Of a stretch of 64,000 nt of DNA, positions 37,163 through 46,870 are shown one piece after another (position 1 is the stretch's first letter; each line of letters begins with the position of its first letter). The notes beneath the pieces are model-generated. The model ran no database searches. It had not been told where the DNA came from and saw only the letters and a program-made list of their open reading frames with translations. The translations under genes and the position numbers were made by a program. Origin of the DNA: an uncultured Burkholderiaceae bacterium (GTDB taxonomy: Bacteria; Pseudomonadota; Gammaproteobacteria; Burkholderiales; Burkholderiaceae_B); assembly GCA_934525625.1 (NCBI GenBank), contig CAKSZL010000003.1, positions 124,001 to 188,000 on the forward strand. The letters are read 5' to 3'.

Positions 37163-37975
37163 TCAAGACTGTGTTCCCGCTCTGAGCGGGACGAAACGCA
37201 CGGCTTCGAGCTCTTGCCGATGCCAGGTGGAAGGGCCGGTGCGCTCGACCAGCACCAGCCGCTGCGCGCTGCCGCCCTCCGGGGCGATCAGGCGCCCGCC
37301 GGGGGCGAGCTGCTCCAGCAGGGCCCGAGGAATGGACAGGCCCGCCGCCGCCACGACGATGGCGCCAAACGGCGCTTGGGACGGCAGGCCCAGCATGCCG
37401 TCTCCGTATACCAGCCTGACCCGCTGAGCCAGGCCGACGTCGCGCAAATGCTGGCGGGCCATGTCGTACAGGCCGCGCACGCGTTCTATGGCGTGCACCT
37501 GCCGGACGATCTGCGCCAGGACGGCGGCCTGGTAACCGCAACCCGCGCCGACTTCCAGCACATTCGCGGGTGCTCCATTTTCGCATATTGCGCTGATCAT
37601 GCGCGCCACGACCCAGGGCTGCGAAATGGTTTGCCCGTAACCGATGGGCAAAGCCGCGTCTTCGTAGGCCCGGCTGGCCAGGCCTTCGTCGACGAACAGG
37701 TGCCTGGGCACCTTGGCCATGGCGCCCAGCACGGCTTCGCTATCGATGCCTTGCATGCGCAGGCGCTGCACCATGGCCTGGCGCAGGCGCTCGGAATTAA
37801 GGCCGAGATTGGCCAGGTCCGCGGGCGTGGGCGCCGCGGACGACCGGGACAGGGCGGGCGGCAGGCTGACGCGCGTATTGCTGTTGGTGGTGCTAAGGCC
37901 GCTGCCCAGGCGCGAACGCCCGAAGCGGTTGGTGGTTCCGGGAACGAAGGGCGAGCGGCTTAGCGGTTTTCGCAT
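37163..37975 (-). CDS. pcm: Protein-L-isoaspartate O-methyltransferase
   Basis: A 270-residue enzyme that methylates isoaspartyl residues so damaged proteins can be repaired. The core has [15 protein letters not shown] and the SAM loop [17 protein letters not shown]. The family is usually about 210 residues; the extra ~60 at the N-terminus are basic and low-complexity ([20 protein letters not shown]), of unknown role. It overlaps the surE end by 16 bp. Confidence 0.95.
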   Translation of the reverse strand: MRKPLSRSPFVPGTTNRFGRSRLGSGLSTTNSNTRVSLPPALSRSSAAPTPADLANLGLNSERLRQAMVQRLRMQGIDSEAVLGAMAKVPRHLFVDEGLASRAYEDAALPIGYGQTISQPWVVARMISAICENGAPANVLEVGAGCGYQAAVLAQIVRQVHAIERVRGLYDMARQHLRDVGLAQRVRLVYGDGMLGLPSQAPFGAIVVAAAGLSIPRALLEQLAPGGRLIAPEGGSAQRLVLVERTGPSTWHRQELEAVRFVPLRAGTQS

Positions 37976-38718
37976 AGCGGCCCCGCCCAGGTGCTGACGC
38001 TGGCAAGCTGCTCGTAATGGGTCAGGTCGAGCCGCAGCGGCGTGATCGACACCTTGTTCTGCTCGATGGCGCCGAAATCGGTGTCTTGCGCCGAGTCTGA
38101 CACCATGCCCACCGGGCCTATCCAGTAGACCGGGTCGCCATAGGGCGTGGCGGACTTGACCACGGGCTCGGACGGATGGCGCTTGCCCAGCCGCGTGACG
38201 GCGTAGCCCTGGATGTCGACGAGCGCCGCCGAAGGCACGTTGACGTTGAGCAGCGTGCAGCCCTGCAAAGGCTGGGCCAAATGGCGCTGGACGACCTGGC
38301 GCGCAACGTGGGCGGCCGTATCCAGGTGCTCCCAGCCTTTGCGCACCAACGAAAAGGCGATGGCGGGAATACCGAACAGATAGCCTTCGGAGGCCGCCGC
38401 CACGGTGCCGGAATACAGGGTGTCCTCGCCCAGGTTCGCGCCGTTGTTGATACCCGACACCACGAGATCGGGGCGAAAGTCGAGCAAGCCCGTCAGCGCC
38501 ACGTGCACGCAGTCGGACGGCGTGCCGTTGATGAAATAAAAACCGTTGGAAGCCTGCCGCACCGACAGGGGGCGGTTCAGCGTCAGCGAATTGGACGCGC
38601 CGCTATGGTTCGTCTCGGGCGCCACGACGGTCAGCTCTCCCAGGCCGTGCAAGGCCTCGAACAAGGCCTCTATGCCCAAGGCGTTGTAGCCGTCGTCATT
38701 CGTAACCAATATGCGCAT
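37960..38718 (-). CDS. surE: 5'/3'-nucleotidase SurE
   Basis: A 252-residue metal-dependent phosphatase that removes phosphate from nucleoside monophosphates and short polyphosphate. The N-terminus [10 protein letters not shown] carries the metal ligands Asp8-Asp9, followed by [13 protein letters not shown] and [27 protein letters not shown] 38718 gives the canonical start. It is first in a run of translationally overlapping genes (surE, pcm, then nlpD and the exonuclease). Confidence 0.97.
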   Translation of the reverse strand: MRILVTNDDGYNALGIEALFEALHGLGELTVVAPETNHSGASNSLTLNRPLSVRQASNGFYFINGTPSDCVHVALTGLLDFRPDLVVSGINNGANLGEDTLYSGTVAAASEGYLFGIPAIAFSLVRKGWEHLDTAAHVARQVVQRHLAQPLQGCTLLNVNVPSAALVDIQGYAVTRLGKRHPSEPVVKSATPYGDPVYWIGPVGMVSDSAQDTDFGAIEQNKVSITPLRLDLTHYEQLASVSTWAGPLCENR

Positions 38719-38854
38719 GACCCTTCCAAATCCAACAAAAATCGACCGCTCATTGTACCCGCAGCGCAAGGCAGTTCCACCTTCATGGATTTCTTCCGAT
38801 CCGCAACCGCGTCGCGGCCGCCTCGTTCGCCCCGCGACAGGCTGCGAAAGTCCG

Positions 38855-39361
38855 CTAGCGGCCGGTCAGCCCTTCGATGGGCGACGGCGGAACCGGCTGC
38901 GTCACCTGGTTTTTCTTGCGTCTTTCATAGAAGGCGTTGCCGCCGGTTGTCAGGACATAGTGCATATTGCCGTAGGAAAACCGGTGTTTTGCGCTGTGGA
39001 AGAACATGGCTTTGCCTATCATGGGATGACGCTCTCCGGCCAGAACGGCGCGAGCCGCCGCGCGAACCGGGGGCATATCCTTTTCGTTCATCCGGCGCGA
39101 CATGATGCCCGAGGCGAACTGCCCTTTCTGGGCCACCACGGCGCACACGGTGTCCGGAAACTGGCTGGACGCAACACGGTTCATGACGACGCTGCCCACG
39201 GCGATCAGGCCGTCCCGGCTGGAGCGGTGCGATTCGAAGTACATCGCCCGCTCCATGCATTCGAGTTCGCTCTTGCCGCTCATCGTCGAGCACCCGGCCA
39301 ACGTCAACGCCGCGCCGGCCAGGCCAAAGGCGGTTCGCAGCTTGGCATTCGTGATCGTCAT
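38855..39361 (-). CDS. Putative cell-wall hydrolase lipoprotein (SleB/CwlJ-like)
   Basis: A 168-residue protein with a lipobox LAGC (residues 21-24) and a Hydrolase_2 (SleB-type) domain. [27 protein letters not shown] contains the predicted catalytic Glu43, and [19 protein letters not shown] matches the later conserved block. It may cut glycan strands as a lytic transglycosylase. ATG 39361 has an AGGAAG site upstream. It is divergent from plsY; the direct repeat TCGCACAAGGG lies twice in the gap (39377 and 39444). Confidence 0.85.
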   Translation of the reverse strand: MTITNAKLRTAFGLAGAALTLAGCSTMSGKSELECMERAMYFESHRSSRDGLIAVGSVVMNRVASSQFPDTVCAVVAQKGQFASGIMSRRMNEKDMPPVRAAARAVLAGERHPMIGKAMFFHSAKHRFSYGNMHYVLTTGGNAFYERRKKNQVTQPVPPSPIEGLTGR

Positions 39362-39465
39362 CGACTGTTCTTCCTGTCGCACAAGGGGCGCCGCCCCAGC
39401 GCCCGAACACTTTGCGATGATAGCCGGTCTGGGCGCTTCGCTCTCGCACAAGGGCGCGGCGGCAC

Positions 39466-39477
39466 GGTAGAATCGCG
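39466..39477 (+). promoter_or_regulatory. Probable -10 promoter element of plsY
   Basis: TAGAAT (39468-39473) sits in the 12-mer GGTAGAATCGCG, 45 bp before the plsY start. The same 12-mer precedes the dedA gene at 56724. No clear -35 is present at normal spacing, so this may be an activator-dependent or degenerate housekeeping promoter. Confidence 0.4.
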
Positions 39478-39517
39478 GGACTCGAACAACAAAGCGCCCC
39501 TCCCGGAGACCTGCCTG

Positions 39518-40183
39518 ATGTCTTTCGCCCTGCCCCCAGTGCCCGCCAGCGTACTGCTGCTGGCGTTGGCCTATCTGATCGGTTCGCTGCCTTTCGCCGT
39601 CATCGTCAGCCGCATCATGGGGCTGGCCGATCCGCGCAGCTACGGCTCGGGCAACCCCGGCGCCACCAACGTGCTGCGCACCGGCAACAAATTGGCGGCG
39701 GTGCTGACGCTGGTGGGGGATGCGGCCAAGGGCTGGTTCGCGGTCTGGCTGGCCGGCTTGGCCATCGAACAACTGCAACTGCCGTCGGTGCTGCTGGGCG
39801 CCAGCGCCGTGGCCGTATTCCTGGGCCATTTATACCCCGTCTTCCTGAAATTCAAGGGCGGCAAGGGCGTAGCCACCGCGCTGGGCGTCATCCTGGCCCT
39901 GCAGCCCTGGCTGGGTCTGGCAACCGCCGCCACCTGGCTGATCGTGGCGCGCGCCACGCGCTATTCGTCGCTGGCGGCGCTGACGGCCGCGATATTCACC
40001 CCGCTGTACTATATATTCGGTGCGGGCGTAGCCTGGCGCTTCGACGGCGCCGTCTGTGCCGCGCTGGTCGTCATCGCCCTGCTGCTCTGCCTGCGCCATC
40101 GCGGCAACATCGAGCGCCTGCTGCAAGGCAAGGAAAGCCGCATCGGCGCCAAACGCGACTCCTCCCGCCCCACCAAGCGCTGA
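39518..40183 (+). CDS. plsY: Acyl-phosphate:glycerol-3-phosphate acyltransferase PlsY
   Basis: A 221-residue inner-membrane enzyme that makes lysophosphatidic acid from acyl-phosphate, the first step of phospholipid synthesis. Its three motifs are visible: [27 protein letters not shown] and [18 protein letters not shown] 39518 with a CGGAG site is the best start. purT begins 10 bp downstream. Confidence 0.96.
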   Translation: MSFALPPVPASVLLLALAYLIGSLPFAVIVSRIMGLADPRSYGSGNPGATNVLRTGNKLAAVLTLVGDAAKGWFAVWLAGLAIEQLQLPSVLLGASAVAVFLGHLYPVFLKFKGGKGVATALGVILALQPWLGLATAATWLIVARATRYSSLAALTAAIFTPLYYIFGAGVAWRFDGAVCAALVVIALLLCLRHRGNIERLLQGKESRIGAKRDSSRPTKR

Positions 40184-40193
40184 CTCCACTTTA

Positions 40194-41435
40194 ATGAGCG
40201 CCATCCCCATGACCACCTCCATCGCCACACCCACTCCGCTAGGCACGCCTTTGTCGCCGCTGGCCGTACGCGTGATGCTGCTAGGGGCCGGCGAACTGGG
40301 CAAAGAAGTCGTTATCGCCTTGCAGCAACTGGGCGCCGAAGTCATCGCGGTAGACCGTTACGACAAGGCTCCCGGCCAGCAGGTGGCCCACCGCAGCCAC
40401 ACCATCAACATGGCCGACGCCGATGCGCTGCGCCGCGTCATCGAGCTGGAAAAACCGCATATCGTCGTGCCCGAAATCGAAGCCATCGCCACCGAAACAC
40501 TGATGGAAATCGAACAGGCCAGCATTGCGCGCGTCACCCCCACCGCCCGGGCCGCGCACCTGACCATGAACCGCGAAGGCATACGCCGGCTGGCGGCCGA
40601 ACAGCTCGGCCTGCCCACCTCGCCCTACCGCTTCATCGACAGCGAGGCCGACCTGCAGCACGCCATAGACGACGGCATAGGCTATCCCTGCGTGGTCAAG
40701 CCCGTCATGTCCTCGTCCGGCAAGGGGCAGTCCGTCGTACATGGCCCCGAAGACGTCGCCAGCGCCTGGCGCACGGCCCAGGAAGGCGGCCGCGTGGGTC
40801 GCGGACGCGCCATCGTCGAAGGCTTCATCCGCTTTGAATACGAAATCACCTTGCTCACGGTGCGCTGGCGCGACGCCGACGGCGGCACCCGCACCGACTT
40901 CTGCGCGCCCATCGGCCACAAGCAGGTGGACGGCGACTATATAGAAAGCTGGCAGCCCCAGCCCATGCCGCCCGCCGCCTTGGCGCGCGCGCAAGAGGTG
41001 GCGCGGGCCGTTACCGACGAACTGGGCGGCTGGGGCGTTTTCGGCGTAGAGCTGTTCGTCGCGGGCGACGAAGTGTGGTTCTCGGAAGTCAGCCCCAGGC
41101 CGCACGACACCGGCATGGTCACGATGGCGACCCAGGCGCAAAGCGAATTCGTGCTGCATGCGCGCGCCCTGCTGGGCCTGCCCGTGCAAGTGGCACTGCG
41201 CAGCCCCGGCGCCAGCAGCGTCATCTACGGCGGCGTCGATGCCCAGGCCGTTGCTTTCGAAGGCGTGGCCCAGGCCTTGTCGGAACCCGGCGTCGACCTG
41301 CGCCTGTTCGGCAAGCCGCAATCGTTCGTCAAGCGCCGCATGGGCGTGGCGCTGGCCGTGGCCGAAGACGTCGACACCGCCCGCGCCAAGGCCCGGGCGG
41401 CGTCCACCGCAGTCAAGGTCAAGGTCAAGGGCTAA
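40194..41435 (+). CDS. purT: Formate-dependent GAR transformylase PurT
   Basis: A 413-residue ATP-grasp enzyme that makes formyl-glycinamide ribonucleotide from formate, ATP and GAR, an alternative to Pur[15 protein letters not shown] opens the N-terminal domain; [15 protein letters not shown] is the ATP-grasp loop and [22 protein letters not shown] carries the metal-binding Glu residues. Two Met starts (40194, 40209) are possible and neither has a strong site. Its TAA overlaps the tsaD TAG on the other strand. Confidence 0.96.
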   Translation: MSAIPMTTSIATPTPLGTPLSPLAVRVMLLGAGELGKEVVIALQQLGAEVIAVDRYDKAPGQQVAHRSHTINMADADALRRVIELEKPHIVVPEIEAIATETLMEIEQASIARVTPTARAAHLTMNREGIRRLAAEQLGLPTSPYRFIDSEADLQHAIDDGIGYPCVVKPVMSSSGKGQSVVHGPEDVASAWRTAQEGGRVGRGRAIVEGFIRFEYEITLLTVRWRDADGGTRTDFCAPIGHKQVDGDYIESWQPQPMPPAALARAQEVARAVTDELGGWGVFGVELFVAGDEVWFSEVSPRPHDTGMVTMATQAQSEFVLHARALLGLPVQVALRSPGASSVIYGGVDAQAVAFEGVAQALSEPGVDLRLFGKPQSFVKRRMGVALAVAEDVDTARAKARAASTAVKVKVKG

Positions 41436-42469
41436 GCCGAGAGTTCTTCCAGCGGCCAGCGCGGCCGAATGCTAAAGGCGTGCGAACCCGCCTGGGCCAG
41501 GTCTACCAGCCCGGCGTGCAGGCGCTGGGCCGCGGCGAAGGCGATCATGGCGCCGTTGTCGGTGCACAAGGCCACCGGCGGGAAAAACACCTTCCCATGC
41601 CGCTTGGCCATCTCGTCTTGCAGGCGCTGGCGCAAATGCCGGTTGGCGCCTACGCCGCCCGCCACCACCAGTTGTTTCAAACCCGTTTGGCGTATGGCCT
41701 TCATGGCCTTGCCCGCCAGCACGTCGACGATGGCCGCCTCGGTGGCCGCCGCCAGATTCGCGCGTTGCGCGGGCGTGACGCCGCCGCCGGCATCGTGCTT
41801 GCGCACTTGTGTCAATACGGCGGTTTTCAGGCCGCTGAAACTGAAATCGAGATCGGCGCTGTGCAGCATGGGACGCGGCAAGGCATAGGCCTGCGCGTCG
41901 CCCTGCTCGGCCAGGCGCGACAGCGCCGGCCCGCCCGGGTAGCCCAGGCCCAGCAGCTTGGCGGTTTTATCGAAGGCTTCGCCGGCGGCGTCGTCCAGGG
42001 TTTCGCCCAGCAGTTCGTAGCGGCCCACGCCGTCCACGCGCATCAATTGGGTGTGCCCGCCGGACACCAGCAAGGCGATGAAGGGAAACCCGGGCGCGGG
42101 ATCGGCCAGCAAAGGAGACAGCAGATGGCCTTCGAGGTGATGCACGGGAACGGCCGGCTTGCCCAGCGCCCAGGCCACCGACTGCGCCACGCTGGCGCCC
42201 ACGAGCAAGGCGCCGGCCAGGCCTGGCCCGGCCGTATAGGCCACGACGTCGACCTGCGCCAGCGACATGCCGGCTTCGTCCAGCACGGCATCCGTCAGGG
42301 GCAGCACGCGTTGTATGTGGTCGCGCGAGGCCAGTTCGGGCACGACGCCGCCGTAGGCCTCGTGCATGGCAACCTGGCTGTGCAGCGCATGGGCCAGCAG
42401 GCCGCGCTCGGTGCACACCAGGGCGACTCCGGTCTCGTCGCAAGAGCTTTCGTAACCAAGCACAATCAT
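41432..42469 (-). CDS. tsaD: tRNA threonylcarbamoyladenosine transferase TsaD
   Basis: A 345-residue TsaD (Gcp/YgjD) that, with TsaB and TsaE, transfers threonylcarbamoyl to A37 of ANN-decoding tRNAs. It starts [17 protein letters not shown]; the metal ligands lie in [11 protein letters not shown], and [13 protein letters not shown] and [10 protein letters not shown] are family blocks. Length is normal. The stop overlaps the purT stop, so the two convergent genes share bases with no terminator between. Confidence 0.97.
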   Translation of the reverse strand: MIVLGYESSCDETGVALVCTERGLLAHALHSQVAMHEAYGGVVPELASRDHIQRVLPLTDAVLDEAGMSLAQVDVVAYTAGPGLAGALLVGASVAQSVAWALGKPAVPVHHLEGHLLSPLLADPAPGFPFIALLVSGGHTQLMRVDGVGRYELLGETLDDAAGEAFDKTAKLLGLGYPGGPALSRLAEQGDAQAYALPRPMLHSADLDFSFSGLKTAVLTQVRKHDAGGGVTPAQRANLAAATEAAIVDVLAGKAMKAIRQTGLKQLVVAGGVGANRHLRQRLQDEMAKRHGKVFFPPVALCTDNGAMIAFAAAQRLHAGLVDLAQAGSHAFSIRPRWPLEELSA

Positions 42470-42570
42470 GATTCCGACAGTGTACAACGCAACGCAAACC
42501 ATCTTAGAATGCAGCAGCGATATACGCTGAATAAAAAAACTGAACAATCAACGTTTAATTGGGGGTCACC

Positions 42571-43866
42571 ATGCTAGAGAGCTTGTTCAAGCTGAGGGAG
42601 CACGGCACCAACGTGCGCACCGAAATCGTGGCGGGCATCACGACGTTCCTGACGATGTCCTACATCATCTTCGTCAACCCGGCCATTCTGTCCACCACCG
42701 GCATGGAACACAGCGCCGTGTTCGTCGCCACCTGCCTGGCGGCCGCGCTCGGCACCTTCATCATGGCCTTCGTGGCCAACTGGCCCATAGGCATGGCGCC
42801 CGGCATGGGCCTGAACGCCTTCTTCGCGTTCACCGTCGTGGGCGCCATGGGCTATACCTGGCAGCAGGCCCTGGGGGCGGTGTTCATCTCGGGCGTCATC
42901 TTCATCCTGCTAACCGTCACCGGCGCGCGCAGCTGGCTCATCGCGGGCATTCCCAAGTCGCTGCGTTCGGCCATCGCCGCCGGTATCGGCCTGTTCCTGG
43001 GCATCATCGCGCTCAGCCCGGCCGGCGCCGGCATCGTCGTGGCCAACGAGGCCACCATCGTCGGCATGGGCGACCTCACCTCCGCCCCGGCCCTGTTCGC
43101 TATCCTGGGCTTTTTCATCATCGCCGCGCTCGACGCCATGAAGGTGCGCGGCGCCATCCTCATCGGCATCATCGTCGTCACCGTGCTGTCCATGCTCACC
43201 GGCCACAACGAGTTCAAGGGCATCTTCTCCGCCCCGCCCAGCCTGGCCCCCACTTTCATGCAGCTGGACATCATGGGCGCCCTGCATACGGGATTCGTCC
43301 ACGTCATCCTGGTGCTGGTGCTGGTCGAGGTCTTCGACGCCACCGGTACGATGATAGGCGTGGCCAAGCGCGCCAACCTGTTGCCCGAAGGCAAGCCCAA
43401 CCGTCTGGGCCGCGCCCTGTTCGCCGACAGCACCGCCATCGTGGCCGGCTCCATGCTGGGCACCAGCAGCACCACCGCCTACGTCGAAAGCGCCTCGGGC
43501 GTGCAAGCGGGCGGCCGTACCGGCCTGACCGCCCTGGTCGTCGGCGTGCTCTTCCTGCTGGCCCTGATGTTCTCGCCGCTGGCCGGCTCGGTGCCGGGCT
43601 ACGCCACCGCCCCGGCCCTGCTGTACGTTGCCGGCCTGATGCTGCGCGAAGTCATCGACATCGAATGGGACGACGTCACCGAAGCCGCGCCCGCCGCGCT
43701 GACCACGCTGCTGATGCCGTTCACCTACTCCATCGCCCACGGCCTGGCCTTCGGTTTCATCAGCTACGTGGTGCTCAAGGCCGCCACCGGCCGCTTCAAG
43801 GAAATCCACCTGGCCACGCTCATCGTCGCCATCCTGTTCGTGATCAAGTACGCGTTCTTCGAATAA
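42571..43866 (+). CDS. Purine permease, AzgA/PbuG (NCS2-like) family
   Basis: A 431-residue membrane transporter with about 12-14 hydrophobic segments. TEIVAGITTFLTMSYIIFVNPAIL is the family N-terminus; APGMGLNAFFAFTVV and VEVFDATGTMIGVAKRANLL are conserved substrate-site blocks. Relatives import hypoxanthine, guanine or adenine. ATG 42571 has a GGGGG site; the longer TTG start is unlikely. The gap to tsaD holds a PurR-like half site ACGCAAAC and the inverted repeat CAGCG-N5-CGCTG. Three hairpins follow the gene, the last a strong terminator. Confidence 0.93.
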   Translation: MLESLFKLREHGTNVRTEIVAGITTFLTMSYIIFVNPAILSTTGMEHSAVFVATCLAAALGTFIMAFVANWPIGMAPGMGLNAFFAFTVVGAMGYTWQQALGAVFISGVIFILLTVTGARSWLIAGIPKSLRSAIAAGIGLFLGIIALSPAGAGIVVANEATIVGMGDLTSAPALFAILGFFIIAALDAMKVRGAILIGIIVVTVLSMLTGHNEFKGIFSAPPSLAPTFMQLDIMGALHTGFVHVILVLVLVEVFDATGTMIGVAKRANLLPEGKPNRLGRALFADSTAIVAGSMLGTSSTTAYVESASGVQAGGRTGLTALVVGVLFLLALMFSPLAGSVPGYATAPALLYVAGLMLREVIDIEWDDVTEAAPAALTTLLMPFTYSIAHGLAFGFISYVVLKAATGRFKEIHLATLIVAILFVIKYAFFE

Positions 43867-43942
43867 AAACTTGGCTGCCGGCCCGGGCCACGCCTTGGGC
43901 CGGCTTGCCGGACGCGCTACACTGTTGCCTATCAGGCAACGC

Positions 43943-43980
43943 AAAACGGCCTAGGGCATGTACCCCAGGCCGTTTTTTTT
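43943..43980 (+). terminator. Strong intrinsic terminator after the purine permease gene
   Basis: A 10-bp stem AAAACGGCCT/AGGCCGTTTT (43943-43952 with 43967-43976) extended by GGG/CCC, followed by a run of eight T's to 43980. Two further hairpins lie just before it (GCCGGCCC/GGGCCGGC near 43880-43911 and GTTGCCT/AGGCAAC near 43924-43940). It is the clearest terminator in the window and separates the permease gene from the thioredoxin-like gene. Confidence 0.88.
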
Positions 43981-43991
43981 ACCGCCGAGCC

Positions 43992-44036
43992 GCTCCCAAG
44001 GTAAAAATCCCCGCGGGGAAAGCGCAGCGTGGGAGC
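43992..44036 (+). promoter_or_regulatory. Structured leader before the thioredoxin-like gene
   Basis: GCTCCCA (43992-43998) pairs with TGGGAGC (44030-44036), enclosing the 12-bp palindrome TCCCCGCGGGGA (44008-44019). The whole element ends about 10 bases before the AGGAG site of the gene, so it could be a folded 5' untranslated region. No known riboswitch or thermosensor was recognised. Confidence 0.5.
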
Positions 44037-44055
44037 ATTTTCAACAGGAGCGCGC

Positions 44056-44433
44056 ATGAGCACCATCGAACTGAACCAAACCACCTTCCAGGAAGCCATC
44101 GAATCCGACAAGCCGTTGATCGTGGACTTCTGGGCGTCGTGGTGCGGGCCTTGCCGCAGTTTTGCGCCGACTTTCGAGGCCGCTTCGGAAAAGCACACCG
44201 ACTTTACCTTCGCCAAGGTCAACACCGAAGAGCAGCAAGACATCGCCACCGCGCTGAAGATCCGCTCCATTCCCACGCTGATGATCTTCCGCGAACGCGT
44301 CATGCTGTTCAACCAGGCCGGAGCGCTCTCCGCCTCTCAACTGGACGACCTGATCAACCAGGTGCGCGAGCTGGACATGGCCAAGATCCACGCCGAGATC
44401 GCCGAGCAGGAAAACCAGCAAGGCAAGGCCTAA
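44056..44433 (+). CDS. Thioredoxin-family protein
   Basis: A 125-residue thioredoxin-fold protein with active site WCGPC (residues 29-33) in VDFWASWCGPCRSFAPTF and the cis-proline IRSIPTLMIF. It is a little longer than classical thioredoxin, with a charged helical C-terminal tail (IHAEIAEQENQQGKA). No signal peptide is seen, so it is cytosolic. A strong AGGAG site precedes ATG 44056. It stands between a terminator and the convergent yigZ gene. Confidence 0.92.
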   Translation: MSTIELNQTTFQEAIESDKPLIVDFWASWCGPCRSFAPTFEAASEKHTDFTFAKVNTEEQQDIATALKIRSIPTLMIFRERVMLFNQAGALSASQLDDLINQVRELDMAKIHAEIAEQENQQGKA

Positions 44434-44459
44434 GCCCCGGATTTGCGTAGGCTCAAAAC

Positions 44460-45047
44460 CTACGCTTCAATTTCTACGCTGCCCTGGCCGCGCGTCCAAT
44501 CGACGAAGGCCTGCATGAAAGCCGGCGCCTGCGCTTCGGGCAGCGCCAGCTTCCAGTTGACGCCGTGTTCGTCGAACTGCTCATGCACGACGGCTACGTC
44601 GAAGGCCACGAAACGCGACTGTACCAGGGCCATGTCCGAAAAGCCGCAGCGGCAGATCAATTGCACGCGCGGCACCAGCAGTTGTTTGTCGGCCAGGCGC
44701 AGACACTGCGCGGCAGTACCGCCATAGGCCCGCACCAGGCCGCCGGGCCCCAGCTTGATGCCGCCGAACCAGCGCACCACCAGTACCGCTACCCGATCGC
44801 AATCCTGCCCTTCGATGGCCTGCAGTATCGGGCGTCCCGCCGTACCGCCGGGTTCGCCGTCGTCGTTGAAACGATAAGCCTGGCCGATACGGTAGGCCCA
44901 GCAATTGTGCGTGGCGGTGGGCACCGAATGATGGGCGAAGAAGTCCATGGCTTCTTCGGGCGACTGTACGGGCCCAGCCACCACTTCGAAGCGGCTTTTC
45001 TTGATGTCTTCCTGATAGCGGCTGATTTGCGTCAGCGTGTGGGGCAT
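44460..45047 (-). CDS. yigZ: YigZ/IMPACT family protein
   Basis: A 195-residue protein with the UPF0029 N-terminal domain (ISRYQEDIKKSRFEVVAGPV ... FRNDDGEPGGTAGRPIL-like block; here RFNDDGEPGGTAGRPIL) and VVRWFGGIKLGPGGLVRAYG, then a small C-terminal domain. The family is related to eukaryotic IMPACT and has no firm bacterial role. ATG 45047 overlaps the ybiT stop by one base (TAATG), so it is translationally coupled to the ABC-F gene. A longer open frame upstream is a shadow. Confidence 0.92.
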   Translation of the reverse strand: MPHTLTQISRYQEDIKKSRFEVVAGPVQSPEEAMDFFAHHSVPTATHNCWAYRIGQAYRFNDDGEPGGTAGRPILQAIEGQDCDRVAVLVVRWFGGIKLGPGGLVRAYGGTAAQCLRLADKQLLVPRVQLICRCGFSDMALVQSRFVAFDVAVVHEQFDEHGVNWKLALPEAQAPAFMQAFVDWTRGQGSVEIEA

Positions 45048-46648
45048 TAATTTTCGATGCCGCGTGAGGCAAGATAATCGTCGTAGCCGCCCAGGTAGTC
45101 GACGATCTGGCCGTCGGGCAGGATCTCGATGACGCGAGTAGCCAGGCCGGAGACGAACTGGCGGTCGTGCGAAACGAAGAACAGCGTGCCTTCGTATTTT
45201 TCCAGCGCGAACTGCAGCGACTCGATGGATTCCATGTCCAGGTGGTTGGTGGGCTCGTCCAGCAGCATGACATTGTGGCGGCCCAGCATCAGGCGGCCGA
45301 AGGTCATGCGGTTTTTCTCGCCGCCCGACAGTACGCGCACGCGCTTGGCGATGTCGTCGGCCGAGAACAGCAGGCGGCCCAGCACCGCGCGTATGGATTG
45401 GTCGTCGTCGCCGGGCTGGCGGTGGTCGGTCATCCAGTCGAACAGATTGCTGTCGGACTCGAAATGCTCGGAGACGTCCTGGGCCATATAGCCCAGGTCG
45501 GCGGCTTCCGACCACTTGACGGTGCCAGCGTCCGGCATGAGGTCGCCGGCGAACAAGCGCAGCAAGGTGGTCTTGCCCACGCCGTTGGCGCCTACGATGG
45601 CGACTTTCTCGCCAGCCTCGAACATGGCCGAGAATGTATTGATGACCGGCTTGTCGTAGGCCTTGGCGATACCCTCGACCGTCAGCGCCAGGCGGTGCAT
45701 GGCTTTCTTCTGCTCGAAGCGGATGTAGGGGTTCTGGCGCGACGACGGCTTGACCTCCACGGCCTCGGCCTTGATCTTGTCGATCTGCTTCATGCGCGAG
45801 GTAGCCTGGCGGGCCTTGGACTTGTTGGCCGAGAAGCGGCGCACGAACTCCTGCAGTTCGGCCACGCGTTCCTTGGCCTTGGCGTTGGCGGCGGTGACGC
45901 GCTCGCGCGCTTGCGTGGACGCGATCATGTAGTCGTCGTAGTTGCCGGGGTACACGCGCAGTTCGCGGTAGTCCAGGTCGGCCATGTGGGTGCACACCTG
46001 GTTCAGGAAGTGGCGGTCGTGGCTGATGATGACCATGGTGCTCTGGTAGCCGTTGAGCACGTCTTCCAGCCAGCGGATGGTGTTGATGTCCAGGTTGTTG
46101 GTGGGTTCGTCCAGCAGCAGCACGTCCGGGTTGGAGAACAGCGCCTGGGCCAGCAGCACGCGCAGCTTCCAGCCGGGCGCGACTTCGCTCATGGGCAACT
46201 GGTGCAGGGCCGTGGGAATCTCCAGGCCCAGCAGCAGCTCACCCGCTCGGGCCTCGGCGGTGTAGCCGTCGTACTCGGCGAACTTGGCTTCGAGATCGGC
46301 CGCGCGCATGTAGTCGTCTTCGGTGGACTCCGGGTTGGCGTAGATGGCGTCGCGTTCGCTCATCACCTGCCACATTTCCTCGTGCCCCATCAGCACCACG
46401 TCCAGCACGCGCACGTCTTCATAGGCGAATTGGTCCTGGCGCAGCTTGCCCAGGCGCATGCCCGGCTCCAGCGCCACGTTGCCCGAGCTGGGCTCGAGGT
46501 CGCCGCCGACGATCTTCATGAAGGTGGACTTGCCCGAACCGTTGGCGCCGATCAAGCCGTAGCGGTTGCCTTCGCCGAACTTGACGCTGACGTTCTCGAA
46601 CAAGGGCTTGGGCCCGAACTGCATGGTTAGATTGAAGGTGGAGATCAC
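45047..46648 (-). CDS. ybiT: ABC-F ATPase YbiT
   Basis: A 533-residue ABC-F protein with two nucleotide-binding domains (Walker [10 protein letters not shown] and GANGVGKTT) and no membrane segments. The sequence closely follows E. coli YbiT ([27 protein letters not shown]; linker [28 protein letters not shown]; 530 residues). ABC-F proteins act on the ribosome. The GTG at 46648 is the likely start since it gives the family length; no strong site is visible. A terminator-like hairpin ends about 14 bases upstream. Confidence 0.93.
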   Translation of the reverse strand: MISTFNLTMQFGPKPLFENVSVKFGEGNRYGLIGANGSGKSTFMKIVGGDLEPSSGNVALEPGMRLGKLRQDQFAYEDVRVLDVVLMGHEEMWQVMSERDAIYANPESTEDDYMRAADLEAKFAEYDGYTAEARAGELLLGLEIPTALHQLPMSEVAPGWKLRVLLAQALFSNPDVLLLDEPTNNLDINTIRWLEDVLNGYQSTMVIISHDRHFLNQVCTHMADLDYRELRVYPGNYDDYMIASTQARERVTAANAKAKERVAELQEFVRRFSANKSKARQATSRMKQIDKIKAEAVEVKPSSRQNPYIRFEQKKAMHRLALTVEGIAKAYDKPVINTFSAMFEAGEKVAIVGANGVGKTTLLRLFAGDLMPDAGTVKWSEAADLGYMAQDVSEHFESDSNLFDWMTDHRQPGDDDQSIRAVLGRLLFSADDIAKRVRVLSGGEKNRMTFGRLMLGRHNVMLLDEPTNHLDMESIESLQFALEKYEGTLFFVSHDRQFVSGLATRVIEILPDGQIVDYLGGYDDYLASRGIEN

Positions 46649-46661
46649 GATGCGGCAGAAC

Positions 46662-46701
46662 CAGAAAAAGAAAACACGCCCGCGCGCGAATGCGGCGGGC
46701 G
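46662..46701 (-). terminator. Terminator or attenuator just upstream of ybiT
   Basis: On the minus strand GCCCGCC-type arms (CGCCCGC 46677-46683 with GCGGGCG 46695-46701) form a 7-bp GC stem with an 11-base loop, followed by TGTTTTCTTTTTC. It lies about 170 bp past the ldcA stop and only 14 bases before the ybiT start. It may end ldcA transcription, or act as an attenuator if the ybiT promoter lies upstream of it. Confidence 0.5.
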
Positions 46702-46870
46702 AAGCAAACAAGGGGGAAAGCGGCTAGTTTAACAAGGCGGCGGTTTTCCTGCCTGACAAGCTAGGCGAAGCGCAAATGCGCAGGCCGGCGCCGAGGTTCG
46801 CAGATTGACGTCGAGGCTTGCGGGTTGGCACTGAGCGCAGCACAAGCCGCACAAGACCCAGGCCAACGGC

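Noticed and set aside
44460..45995. A 511-codon frame fusing yigZ to an upstream region
   Set aside because: The upstream part is out of frame with ybiT and is Arg-rich shadow sequence; the TAATG overlap gives the real yigZ start.
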